Shown piece by piece: positions 45,806-57,596 of a stretch of 64,000 bases of DNA. This DNA comes from Myotis daubentonii (lineage: Eukaryota; Chordata; Mammalia; Chiroptera; Vespertilionidae). The position numbers and the translations under genes were made by a program. The stretch spans positions 40,327,796-40,391,795 of the forward strand of contig NC_081842.1 in assembly GCF_963259705.1 (NCBI RefSeq), in the 5' to 3' direction. Below the pieces are notes generated by a model. That model did not search any database, was not told where the DNA came from, and saw only the letters and a program-made list of their open reading frames with translations. Within the stretch, counting starts at the first letter, position 1; each line of letters opens with the position of its first letter.

Positions 45806-48800
45806 GATTTTTAACTTTCTACTTTTTATACCCACTGTTGCAAAGTAGTTGGAGCTACTTAGAGGCCTAGAATAGTATCCTGATTGCTTTTTAAAAAGCA
45901 TTTATACTTGCTCATAAATAATATCAAACTATTAATTGGTCAGTTAATCATTTTGTGATGAATCCTGAAATCTTAGCAATTAAAATTTAATCTGTGAGAA
46001 GAGAATGGTTTAGGGAATTGATCATACATTTGATTTAGGAAAATCTTTGGAACATAAAATTGTAATCAAAGACAAATTTGGAGGGCAATGGGGTAAAATC
46101 TAGAATTTTTTGCCTTTGATTATTTAAAATTATTTTTATAAAAAAGCATGAACAATTTTAAAATATGGAATAAGCCACTTGGTTTGCTTTTTGATTCTCA
46201 TGGAAATAGTTTTGAAGATTCTCATACGAATGATTGTATTTTTTTTTTATATATATATATATATATTTTAGTCAGATAATTTAGGAAGATGAAGACTTTC
46301 ACACTAAGTGTGTTGCAAAAAGTAACAATTTATGAAGCTAATTGTGAGGTCATATACAACAATTGTGGATTTATGGGAAAGTTTAGCTCCACAATATTAT
46401 GTAGATCACTGAGCAAGAAAGCCCTTTTTGTCATTTGGCGTCTTGTTTTTATGTGCATAACTTGTGTTAATTTTTTATGTGCATAAAAATGTACTTTTAG
46501 TTTATAAGTATTGAAGGAGAATTCAGGGTATAGTTAAAATTGTAGTAATTGCCAGGTTAGTGCACATAACCCTAGCACTTAAACCTATTGTTGAGGATAA
46601 GATGTGATGTTATTAAATGCTCTTTTATAAAGCCCTAACAGATTTTCTAAAGTACTAGTAAGGTGTGTTGTGTATAGCCAGTCCTTAAACGTTAAATAGC
46701 AATATGAAGTAATTTCACATATCCTGGTTTTTACTACCCACCAATGTATTTATTATCTATTAATGTTAGAAACAAGTAAAATTGTTGACCTTTTTATTCT
46801 TAGTTCTCTTCAGTAATAGGTTTACAGATTAACTATGAGTTATGAGAAATATGTTCATTAATCCCCAAATTGGTGAATGTGGTATAAGAAAAAAAAGATT
46901 ATTCATTTTCTTTCACATAGAACAGATTCCCTAAAGTCCTTCCATAAAGATTGTTTCCATGGGAAAGGAAGAAAGGTGAGACCACCTTAAAAAGGGTATA
47001 GCTAGCCCAAGCAGTGCTTTAAACTAGAACTGACAACCATATTCAAGGAAATAAGCAATAAGATTTCATTATAAGTAACTAAACCCATTGTTGTGTCCTT
47101 TAAAAATATGTTTTGAAGAATCCTGATAAGCTTTTCAGGTGGTAAATAGTACATGCTCACGTTCAGAAATGAAAAGCCCACTTCCCAAAGAGAACCATTG
47201 TCAGTTCAGATAGCATTCCAAACTTATTTTGAGAGGGGTGCATCTTTTTAGGCTATTAAATTAGATGTTGGTTGCTATGAGAGAACTTAACTGTGCACAT
47301 TAAACAGATACTCAAGCAAGACACTATTCTAAAGGTCTTGTGCAGCTCAAATACTGTGCCAGCACACGTGAAATAGGAACTAAATCATGAAGTGGGAGCT
47401 TCATTATGTAAAGGCAAAAGTGGTCTGCTTTTCCCGAAACCTTGGAAAGCCTAGGGTTCTTGGGTTTGACATTACCTTTTTTAATGTGAAGTTAAGGGAA
47501 ATAGCACATCAAACTGCTGGTGACTTTATGGAAACTTACTGAGACCTTGCTTAGGATAAGGCCAAGGGAGGTTGTTTACATGTAATTTTTTAAGAAAAGT
47601 ACAGGTATATATATGCAAGCACGAAGAACCGGGAAACGCTAGGCTAGTAAAGGAGGAGGCAAAAGTAGCTGGTGGTTTACTCTTATTATGGTTCTCTATT
47701 TCAGCCATTCTTTTGTCTGGAATCCATCACCTTTATGTCTGGTATTTTTATAGCCAAGAGTCTAGTGTTTAACCGAAGAAGAGTCTTGCAAAGTTGGCAT
47801 GTTAACAATGTTGCAGTTAGATTGGGAAATAGTACCATTTGTGTCCTCCGTAAATAGATTTACAGCTTTTTTGAGGTTAAAAGATACCATTCTCATTGGC
47901 TGTACCTACAATGAGCTCAGTCTAAGGGCAGATGGATAGAAAACTGGCCATAATGCAGTAAGTCCTATGTCAGATAACTGGTGATTTATGGAAATGCGTG
48001 TAAAGGAAAGTTACTTTTACACTTTAATTTTTCTAGACCTCCAGGAACATGACCTGGTTACCTATAGGTTTGGCAGAATTATTAAAGGCCAACAAAAGGA
48101 TATTGTAAAGTTCCATTCAGTCTTCCTGGCTTTATTATTATGGTTTGGATTCTCTGCACCCTTTTATAAGTTTATCTGGCATTTGTTGACCCTTATTTTA
48201 AAATTTTAATTCTTTATTAGGATGTGCACTTGAATGCATAGTAACTTATAACCCATGATAAACCTAAACTTTTGACAAGTGGTTAAGTATAATCGTTTAC
48301 TCTAGAAATCCAATCAATAGTAGTCTAGTCAAAACCCCAAATTACTGGATGATAGTGGTACATAAAACCTTATAAGGAAATACGTATTTTGTTTTAAAAA
48401 AAGGTTTATTAGCGTAACACTTCATAGTCCGATTCATCTGCATTACTATTTCAAGTAACAAAATATGGTGCATAATGATGCACCTGGATAAGTTATAATG
48501 CAGCTTTTATAAGAGGAATTCCGTCAGTCAATTTGCTTATCTGAGAGTTTGAAAAGATGTTGTATATGTAAGTACAGAATGGAATTTACTGTCTTCTAAC
48601 TTTTTCTGTATTTCATTTTAGAGAGGGCTGGACTACCTAATCTCCTAAGGGTCTTTGCAATGTTAATGTTAACGTGAGTTTATTCATATGTGTGACACTT
48701 AACCATTTCCCAAGTACTCTCAACAAAAGTATGGCAAATTAAAATGGTGTTTTATATATGTCCATCCCAGACATTTCCAACTATGCTGTTATGCAGTCTA

Positions 48801-49918
48801 AAGGATATCAAAAGCAAGGTCAAAATTATTTTTCACTGACATTCCCAGTCTTGAAGTTCCAGTATTTGTGTTTTAGGGATTGAAAGGATTTTTTTTGGGG
48901 GGGTGAAATCACAGGGATATTTTCTGAATGTTTTATACCCTTGTTTTATTGTCAAATGCAACTATTAATTTTCTACTTTAGAGACTTTATTACAAAAAAT
49001 TTTCTATAGTTTTTCTGGTTAAATCATTTTATACTTATTACCTGGAGCTTATGCCTCAACTTCTTTGAACTCCATTTTTCAACTTGCTGTTTTCAGGTTA
49101 AGAAAAATGTCACATAGGTATTATATTTGAAATTCCATTAATTGACACCACTAAGGTAACAGCAAGTGTTAACATGTTCCAGATTATACCTTAACACCAG
49201 ACTGTCTTCATTGGGTGAGGAATAATAAGTAACACAGAATAGAAGTTCTTTCTATATGCTGTTACTCAGGCAACAGTTGGCACCAAGCAGATATACACCA
49301 CTCTGAACAGTGTCAGTAACACAGACCAACTTAAAATGGTCATTTAAGTTTCCTGGTACTCAAGGTTACCCTCAATTCAGGGTTTTTTGTATAACCAAAA
49401 AACTAGCATTCTAAATAATGTTACATGAAAATAGGTGGAATACAAGTATTTTCATGGAAGTTCTCAACTGTTGAATGGTTTGAGTCTTCTGGAATAACTA
49501 AACTATTTTTCTTAAAATGCTCCCATAGGAAAATACTTGGAAGGCAAAGAATTTGCTTGAAATTCTGAGAGTGGGGAAGATTTATTTTGAGGACCACTCA
49601 TTACGGCCCACTTTCATCACCAGTTTTTATAAAGTGTAATGTAGGGGTCATCTAATGTCAATGCAGAGGCCCAGTGAAGGCAAAATGAAGGATCTAGGTA
49701 GGGAAATTGAACCTCCGATGTGCCAGATCTAGGTTATGCTATGGGTGGGAATTCCCCCCTAAAATATCTATTGAGAACCAAATTACTAATGAACACAATA
49801 AATTAGAGAAGATACCCAGGGCTTAATTATAGTTTCCTAGCTTTGTTACCTCAAATATTTGCTCTGGCTTTTTCCCTATCCATAAAATGTGGAGGGATCC
49901 TCATACTTTTCAAGTTGG
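45806..49918. other. Downstream of FXR1, nearly repeat-free
   Basis: About 4 kb of AT-rich DNA with an (AT)n run at 46249-46266 and no recognisable Ves, Helitron or hAT element, unlike its surroundings. A further AATAAA lies at 49797-49802. It may be an extended FXR1 3'UTR or simply conserved intergenic DNA. Confidence 0.5.
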
Positions 49919-49919
49919 C

Positions 49920-50335
49920 CATTATTTTTCCTCGTAACAGATGAGGAAGCAGAGCCCTAAGCACACAGATGGCTTGACAAAGATGCCTATTATTGCAGAA
50001 GTTTGACTCGAACCCTGCACCTCTTATTCTGTTACTATAGTATTCAACTAACTATTCCTTTCTCCCCTTAATACCATCTTTCAAAAAGGCCCCAAGCTAG
50101 ATGTGTAATGACAAGTACCTCTGTACTAACAAGGAAAACATCTCGGTTATCAGATTCGTGAAAGGTACCACACTGCTGGGGTTAACAGTATGGAACTTCG
50201 GGTTTGAGAAAAATCAGCCTTTTCATCACTCAAGTTGCTTGGGGCAAGTTACTTAACCTCACTAAACTTCACTTTCCTTGTAAAATGTATTAAATAAGTA
50301 CTTTTGAGGTACAGTAGGTCCTTAATGTTTCGTTT
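49920..50335 (+). repeat. Two MIR-like fragments
   Basis: cagatgaggaagcagagccc with gactcgaaccctgcacctct (about 49935-50035), and gggcaagttacttaacctca with tccttgtaaaatgtattaaa (about 50195-50320) match the old MIR-type SINEs. Confidence 0.6.
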
Positions 50336-50561
50336 AATGTTATAGTGATGAGATGCGACAGGCACTCAACTCTTGTTTATATCAATAGCCTATGGTAAAA
50401 TTTTGTTATACATTATTTCACTTAAAAGTTGGGGAACTTCTCGAGAACTTTAGGTGAGGACATTTCCTGTACCGGGAAAATGCTGGCTCATTGTAAGTAG
50501 CTAATATTAACATTTCACATCAAATTTTTGTAAGAAAACACCATTAAAAAGATACAGATCA

Positions 50562-50778
50562 GCCCTAACTGGTTTGGCTCAGTGGATAGAGCGTCGGCCT
50601 GCGTACTGAAGGGTCCCAGGTTCAATTCTGGTCAAGGGCATGTACCTGGGTTGTGGGCACATACCCAGTAGGGAGTGTGCAGGAGGCAGCTGAATCGATG
50701 TTACTCTCATCGATGTTTCTAACTCTCTATCCCTCTCCCTTCCTCTCTGTAAAAAAATCAATAAAATACATTAAAAAA
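50562..50778 (+). mobile_element. Ves SINE
   Basis: gccctaactggtttggctca, caggttcaattctggtcaag, tcgatgtttctaactctcta, A-rich tail. Target duplication aaaaagatacagatca (50546-50561) and aaaaagatactgatca (50779-50794), 15 of 16. Confidence 0.96.
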
Positions 50779-50826
50779 AAAAAGATACTGATCATACTTG
50801 CATCAGTTACCCATTATGATCTAGAG

Positions 50827-50987
50827 CAGTAGTCGGCAACCTTTCGGACTTCATGGATCACCAGTTGGTGACCGTGGACCACTGGTTGGTGACCGCTGCT
50901 CCAATGTTTCCCTTAAACCAGCGGTTGCCAACCTTTCAGACCTCATGGACCACTAGTGGTCCGTGGACCACTGGTTGGTGACCACTG
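50827..50987. mobile_element. Double hAT-like MITE
   Basis: Two related units, 50827 to about 50902 (cagtagtcggcaacctttcg ... ggttggtgaccgctg) and about 50923-50987 (cagcggttgccaacctttca ... ggttggtgaccactg), separated by about 20 bp. A perfect 8-bp duplication atctagag (50819-50826, 50988-50995) flanks the whole, so both units arrived as one insertion. Confidence 0.8.
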
Positions 50988-50995
50988 ATCTAGAG

Positions 50996-52204
50996 CCCTA
51001 CATAGATGACACCTTTTCCCCAAGAAAAAAGGTAGGTTTGCCTAATAGCCTTCAATGAAATATGGATTCTTATACTTGATAAAGGTAAGTAGAGGAAACA
51101 AAGCTGACTGATATGAAAGAAAAATGTGCTGTTGTGCTGCTTAGTATTAAAGTGGTTCCTAACTGTCTTAATACATGTCTTATAACAGCTATGCTATTTA
51201 CATTACTCAAAAGGCATACCTACTATATGAAGTTTTCCTTTTTACAGTTCATGCTTGATTGCCTGTTGGCATATTATTACACTTTATACTTGTCTTTAAA
51301 ACAACTGCATTTAAGTTTTAATTGATATTCCTTCTTTAAAGCTCTTGGCCCTAGAAACGTTTCTCTAAGTAGTCCAAAGGTTTGAATAAAGGGTTAGCAA
51401 TCCAAAATAGAGTTGATTCTCATTTCCTGGTCATTTGTGGACACACCGTGTTGAAAATTTTGAAACACCTGATATACAAAAATACAATGCTCTGCTTTGT
51501 TTTCATACTGTACACAAATATTCTTTTCATGATTTAGTGCCTACTTTTTTTTTTTCAACCTTTGTGTGCTTTTTATTGGTGATTTCCCTGTTTAATATGA
51601 GGGAAGTGCTGCCTAATATTCCCAAACACAAGAAAACTGATGTGCCACCATGAGTTAAATGTTAAGGAATCAACAATACATCACATAAGGTGTCTTTAAA
51701 CACACATAAAACAAGGTTTTATATTAACTGGTTGACTAAAATGTGACTAGAGGATTATAGGAACCAGTATTTCCCCTAGGTACAGTGTTTCATTATTTTT
51801 AGTGATTTTCTAGAACATAGCTACTACGAATAACAATAATACCTTCATACCCCTTCCCTCTGAGAGTAACAAAAGATTTATCCTATACAAAAAGCCATGC
51901 CTGCCTTATTATACTCTTAAGACATAACAAATAATTGCTTAGATTTTAAAGATGGAAAATAAACCAAAAGCAGATATACCCCAACTTTGAAATGCCCCTA
52001 AACACATTCCAACACTAAATATTACCTCCATTATTTTGACCTTGAAAGTTTATGTTCTCCATTAACTTTAATATGACTTAAAATTTAGATGGTAGTTAGC
52101 ATACATTATCATCTTAAAGCAAAATATAGGTACTGCTAGAGACCACAGACTAGCTATTTCCCTGGGGTGTTTCATATAAGTCCTTTGGTTAAGATTCTTA
52201 TATA
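50996..52204. other. Intergenic, nothing recognised
   Basis: AT-rich sequence. The 60-72-codon frames here have no homology. Confidence 0.5.
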
Positions 52205-52212
52205 TGTTAGAC

Positions 52213-52439
52213 CAGTGGTTCTCAACCTGTGGGTTGTGTGTGTGACCCCTTTGGGGGTCGAACGACCCTTCCACAGGAGTCACCTAAGACCATCGGAAAA
52301 CACATGTAATTACGTATTGTTTTTGTGATTAATCTCTATGCTTTAATTATGTTCAATTTGTAACAATGAAATTGGGGGTCCCCACAACAGGAGTAACTGT
52401 ATTAAAGGATCGAGGCATCAGGAAGGTTGAGAACCACTG
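52213..52439 (+). mobile_element. SPIN-type hAT element (B)
   Basis: CAGTGGTTCTCAACCTGTGG to GGTTGAGAACCACTG. 8-bp duplication tgttagac/tgttaaac (52205-52212, 52440-52447), 7 of 8. Interior gattaatctctatgctttaa as in the other B copies; an extra gtgtgt lies near the left end. Confidence 0.92.
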
Positions 52440-52477
52440 TGTTAAACCAATAGTAAGCCATTTGCCCTCAAATGTCA

Positions 52478-52804
52478 TCTATATAATAAAAGCCTAAGTG
52501 ACCATTAAGGTGGAATGACCAGAATGATGGTCGCTATGCTGTGCACTGACCACCAGGGGGCAGATGCTCAATGCAGGAGCTGCCCCCTGGTGGTCAGTGT
52601 GCTCTCACAGGGGGAGCACAGCTCAGCTAGAAGATGGGCTCCTGGCTCACCTGAGCACAGTGATGGGAGCCTTTCCCGCCAGCTCTGCAGGTGGGCAGTA
52701 AGGAGTGAGGAGTCCTGGACTATGAGAGGGCACAGGCTGGGCTGAGGGACAACCTCCTGCACCCTCACCCCTCCCCCATGCATGAATTTCATTCACCAGG
52801 CCTA
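52478..52804 (+). mobile_element. HeliBat Helitron (copy 12) with perfect 20-bp CTCF-like stem
   Basis: A|TCTATATAATAAAAGCC to tgaatttcattcaccaggcc and a decayed CTAG. Inverted arms CACTGACCACCAGGGGGCAG (52544-52563) and CTGCCCCCTGGTGGTCAGTG (52580-52599), identical over 20 bp, 16 bp apart. Lies between FXR1 and DNAJC19, about 670 bp past the DNAJC19 poly(A) signal. Confidence 0.88.
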
Positions 52805-53491
52805 TATATATATATATACATATATATCACTGTATAAATTCTCAGTCCAAGCTAAGTATTTTGATATCGGAGCATCTCGGTTTAGCTAATCGTGTTCAAA
52901 CTTGATCATAAATGCAAGACTTGATTATATAAAAGTTATTTTTACAAATGGTCAGTTTTTTAAAGGCGTTAGCTGAATACACTAAATATTTTCTTGATTA
53001 GGAACGACATACTCTTTTATCAAGTTTTTAATGTATGAAATCTGAATTCTGCCTGTGATATACATGACATCAACTTTTTTAGGTCAGAGTTGTGGCTAAC
53101 CTCACTATTACATTCAGTCTTAAGCAACTGAACCAGCTCTCTATACCTTGACTGTCTGTCCTCCTAACATACTATAACAGCCTGTACTAATTCCAACATA
53201 ATATGTATCACATTGCATTTTAATTACTAGTGTGTGGATCTTATCAGATTGGGGTTCCTTGAGAGCAGACTTTCATGTTCACTGTGCCTTGAATACCAAT
53301 TATTTACTAAATGAGTAATGAATGATAGAACAGTGTTTCTATTCAAATGGTATGTATCCATAATTATTGAGCATTAATTTCCAAATATTCTATAATTTGA
53401 TTTAGAATCTTCAAATTTAAATAATAAACTTATACCAAGGCTTTGACTTAGTTTGTGCTAAATCATTTTTAAAATGTGTAGCTTCAGGACA

Positions 53492-53497
53492 TTTATT
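53492..53497 (-). terminator. DNAJC19: DNAJC19 poly(A) signal candidate
   Basis: tttatt on plus is AATAAA on the minus strand, 57 nt past the stop. This would give a short 3'UTR; a longer form using a lower-coordinate signal is possible. Confidence 0.5.
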
Positions 53498-53553
53498 ATA
53501 AAAAGCTGTTTTCATATACATGACTAACAACTTAAATTCACCATACATTTACT

Positions 53554-53624
53554 TCATTTTTTGGCTTGACCGTCTAGTAAATCTTTAGCTTCATTGATTT
53601 TGGCTGCTATATAAGGAGATCCTC
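53554..53624 (-). CDS. DNAJC19: DNAJC19 exon 6, last coding part
   Basis: Minus-strand acceptor ttccctatag. Encodes [20 protein letters not shown] then KK and TGA (53554-53556). Sixth in usual numbering if a 5' non-coding exon is counted; it is the fifth after the start exon here. Confidence 0.95.
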
Positions 53625-54119
53625 CTATAGGGAAAAAGAAGAAATATTAGATGGAGTCTCAGTTTCTGACTGGTGAAAAGCTATTCTCATTTCAAGGCTT
53701 CCTATGCTTATGAGAGGTGCAATTAGCAGAAATAGTATTCCAAAAAATAATTACGATACTGTGACTGGATAACCACATATATGGCAATATATGTGACCAA
53801 TGGGAAATGAGATTTCACAAAAACAGCAACTTTTAAAGAAGTTTAAACTGATGATGAATAGAATTTCATAAAACCTATATAGACACATAACTTTGAAATA
53901 ATGTTAAGTTACCCTACCTATACTTGTGATTACAAGTCATAAATGAACAGAAATTTATTGTGCTCTGTTATTTTAAAACCTTGATATTCTCAGAGGCTTC
54001 TGAGCTTTGTTGGAAAGGCCTCACTTTGCTTTAGATCCTTTTTTTGCCCTTCATATTTTTTCTTTTCCTGTTATTGTCCCTTTACAATGTTATATACAGT
54101 TTTTTTCCTACTAATCTGC

Positions 54120-54250
54120 TGAAGGACTAATTCTCAAAGTGTGGTCCTTAGACCAACCAGCATCAGCATCAATGAGACTGGTAGAAATGTGAATTTATGG
54201 GCTCCACCCTAGACTTTAGTCAGAAGCCCTCCAGTTAATACAAACTAAAT
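54120..54250 (+). mobile_element. MER5A-like hAT-Charlie relic
   Basis: ctcaaagtgtggtccttaga, ccagcatcagcatcaatgag, tggtagaaatgtgaatttat, gggctccaccctagactt and gaagccctccagtt match the MER5A consensus order. In a DNAJC19 intron. Confidence 0.8.
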
Positions 54251-54856
54251 TTCATAAAAGAGGCTATGTAGTCAGATACCAAAAAATTGCAACTGTGTTT
54301 TAACTCAAAGACCTTTAAATGAAAGGCCTCTCCTTATAAAAGGGGTTGAGCACTATAATGTAGATTTTGTGGTCTATATTTTGGCATTCCAAGGAATTAC
54401 TTCAACACAGATAAAGCTTCTTAGAAGTGTATCAGAAACTGATACATTCTATAGGTTTCTAACTATGTAAACTCAAGTTCAAAGGTCTAAAGGAATAAAT
54501 TCATACTTTTGGTCTCATTAACTGAAATTGAATATTTAAAAATGTAGTCCAAATGCCAGGAGAATTTGACTATTAGAAATCAAATTTTATTACAATCGCA
54601 GATCCTCAAAACATTGTTAATGCTTATCACTACTTCCAAATTCTAGTAGTTATTAGATATCTACTCATTATTGTATAAGTAAATTTCTCACTCAGAATTA
54701 ATTTTAAGACAAATGGATCCAGCCTGGGAGACAGTGCTCACACACATATTTAGGCACTTCCCTTATTACAGGGCAAGAATTAGATATAAATTATCCCATT
54801 AGTAACAATTACAAAGTCACTACAACATGCATATGAAGAGTTTAATGACTACTTAC

Positions 54857-54927
54857 CCTTGTCTGGGTGATTTAAAAGCATAATTCGTCGGTGAGCATCT
54901 CTTATTTTTCCTTTATTGGCAGTAGGG
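54857..54927 (-). CDS. DNAJC19: DNAJC19 exon 5 (71 nt), HPD motif
   Basis: Minus-strand acceptor taaattag, donor aagg|gtaagt. Encodes SPTANKGKIRDAHRRIMLLN then HPDKG. The HPD tripeptide that stimulates Hsp70 ATPase is intact. Confidence 0.97.
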
Positions 54928-55427
54928 CTAATTTAAAAAGGAAGAGGTGGTATTTCAGACTACTTCTGGATCACAAAAAAATTGTACATAAAGGGCAATT
55001 AAAGATGCAAAACTAGAGTAAGTCAACACAACAGTGTGAAACTGTTTAGGAACCTCTTCCTTATCACACAAGATGAATATTTTGAATCGGAAGTAAACAG
55101 TTCCTTAGAAAAATTAGAATTCTCAAAACTTTAATAGAGCTTGAAAATATTCATTTCAACAGTCCTGTTGGAAAGAATGTTTAAGAATGTGGGAATGAAG
55201 GCAGAATTTCCCCACAAAAAACTTACAGAGAACAACACTGAGCACTGTTATTATCTGTTGCACATTCATCTTTCAATGAATTAAAAAAAAGTGCTTATGT
55301 GCCAGTGTTTAGATGTTAAAATAGACATGATACAAATAATTCCTTCCTAATGAACAAAGGTTTTTCTTACATTTATTGATAGCTCTAGAGTTGTAGAAAA
55401 TATAAAAATTATTAGAAGTTATTTTAC

Positions 55428-55507
55428 CTTACACCTAGTATTAATGCTGCTTCTCGTTTTGTCATTTTCGGTTCAAACCCACCTCTGTAATAGCCACCAC
55501 TGAAGGC
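55428..55507 (-). CDS. DNAJC19: DNAJC19 exon 4 (80 nt)
   Basis: Minus-strand acceptor tctttcag, donor gtaag|gtaaaa. Encodes [20 protein letters not shown] then ALILGV, helix I of the J domain. Confidence 0.96.
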
Positions 55508-56047
55508 CTGAAAGAGGAAATGCATTAGTAAGAAAAGATTATTAGAATAAACTGAGTTGCTAAAAAAAATGTCTGTGAATGTCCACAGAATTAGCAGGAA
55601 AACTAAGACATTTCCGATAACTTGTACTTTAGCTTTATAAGTAGCAACAAATATTTTAATGATCATCAAATATCCATTTTTTTCCCTAGGCAACCTAAAC
55701 TGTCTTGAAAATGTACGACAAAAGAACAGTGCCTCAAAGCCAGTTTTTCTGGGAGTGAAGGAAAGATTCCAAGTTAGCCATGTTCTACATAAAAATAGTA
55801 TGACTACGTCGTAGAACAAGTCCCTCAAGAGGATTTAGAGATCTTTAAGACAAGTGGTTCAGATTAAGATATATATGGAGAAAAATCAGGCTATTAGGTC
55901 TTCTGACCTTATTATGTAAGAAATATTTGTAAAGCCTACCATCACCCTCTTTTCAATCATGATGCTCAGCAAACTGTCACAGCCATATTCATTCTGATCT
56001 GTGACCATAGATGGTGTCATTACATCCCATCCAGGCATCTTCTATAG

Positions 56048-56273
56048 CAGTGGTTCTCAACCTTCCTAATGCCGCGACCCTTTAATACAGTTCCTCATGT
56101 TGTGGTGACCCCCAATTTCATTGTTACAAATTGAACATAATTAAAGCATAGTGATTAACCACAAAAACAATATGTAATTATATATGTGTTTTCCGATGGT
56201 CTTAGGCGACCCCTGTGAAAGGGTCATTCGACCCCCCAAGGGGTCACACGCAACCACAGGGCGAGAACCGCGG
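56048..56273 (-). mobile_element. SPIN-type hAT element (B), reversed
   Basis: cagtggttctcaaccttcct to gagaaccgcgg, with 8-bp duplication ttctatag/gtctatag (56040-56047, 56274-56281), 7 of 8. Interior matches the B copies in reverse (catagtgattaaccacaaaa). In DNAJC19 intron 3. Confidence 0.92.
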
Positions 56274-56686
56274 GTCTATAGCCTAGTAAACCGCAGTGCT
56301 TCCTAAGTGTGTTAGGGCGTGCCCGGACTGCGTGAAAATGGATCACTTCAGAGCTCTAGGTCCCTGTGTCTGTGGTGCAAGGGGGGCGGGGGATGTGGAC
56401 AGATAATGCTGACGTTAATAGTGTGTCAACAATAAAGTGATAGTAACTTTCATGATGCTAAGATTGTTAACACCTCTGTCCCAATTCTGTTACGCACAAA
56501 ATCTGACTTTTTAGGGTAGCACCTACAAAGTTCAGAACTTCTAAACTCGCCTTGTCGAAAGCAGAAGGGACCCTCAAAGTAATCACTTAGAACTTCACAG
56601 ATGTTTGGAAATTTACCCTCTTTAAATGTAATGCTAGTTTTCATATACAGGCAGCAGAGTTAGCAAAAATGTCTAGGAAGTCTTAC

Positions 56687-56760
56687 AGATTTTGGTAGAC
56701 TTTGAAAAACTTGTTTCACTTGAGGCTCCATATGCTTCATGGCTTGCAAAACGTAACGGC
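56687..56760 (-). CDS. DNAJC19: DNAJC19 exon 3 (74 nt)
   Basis: Minus-strand acceptor gtttttag, donor tct|gtaaga. Encodes GRYVLQAMKHMEPQVKQVF and QSLPKS, the segment between membrane and J domain. Confidence 0.96.
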
Positions 56761-56840
56761 CTAAAAACAAAAAGTAATAGAATAATTAAAAAGTCCTCAA
56801 CCTCCCCTACTTCACCTCCGTCCCCAAACCACAAACCAAC

Positions 56841-56892
56841 CTGCAAATCCTGCAGCAGCAATGGTCAGTCCAACGGCTACCACTGTACTGGC
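56841..56892 (-). CDS. DNAJC19: DNAJC19 exon 2 (52 nt), membrane segment
   Basis: Minus-strand acceptor ctcaccag, donor gcag|gttggt. Encodes ASTVVAVGLTIAAAGFA plus one base, the N-terminal hydrophobic segment. Confidence 0.96.
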
Positions 56893-57596
56893 CTGGTGAG
56901 GGGAAGCAGGGCACACGTTACTTCGCTAACTCCCACCCTTCCCTCTCACACCCCTTCTCCCTCCCAACTCTGGGCAAGTTGTACTTCAGCGGGAGAAACA
57001 CCTTTTAGGGTGAAAAGACCCTGCCCAATCACCCCTAAGAGCACCACCACTTGTACATCCAAGGCGCTGCACAACCTCACGACGGAAGAAGAAAAGGAGG
57101 GTCTCCCTCGCTTTGAAAACCTCCCTCACCTCAGAGCAAATGAAATTCAAGTTCAAAGCAAAAGGAAAACAAAGCTGCAGCTGAGAGAGAACTCGGGACG
57201 GTTCCTGCAAATCTCTCCTAACGCACGTCCACGCCAACCGCGGGCTTACCGAGGAGCCCGGCTTTCCGGACGGAGCCCTCCGGCGGCGCCCCGCCTCCAG
57301 GCCACGGAGCAGAGCGGAGGCGGCAAGGCCACGGGGACAGAGCGCACGCGGGGCAGGTACTGCGAGGCTGCGCTGGGGAGACGGGGGACCCGGTGCGTCC
57401 CCACGCCGAGCGGGGCGGGAAGGCGGAGGGGCACCGGCCGGGCGGGGCGGGCCCAGCTTTGCACCTGGGCGGTGGGACTCCGAGGCCGACCCCGGCCCAC
57501 AGTCGCACGAGGGGCACCCCGCGGCGCCCCTCCCCGTCGCGAGCTGAGGTTGACATGGGGCCCGGGATCGCCCGGGACCCGCCAGGCCGCACTCAC

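Noticed and set aside
55424..55828. 134-codon minus-strand frame
   Set aside because: Only its last 26 codons are coding (DNAJC19 exon 4, ending [19 protein letters not shown]); the upstream part is intron read through.
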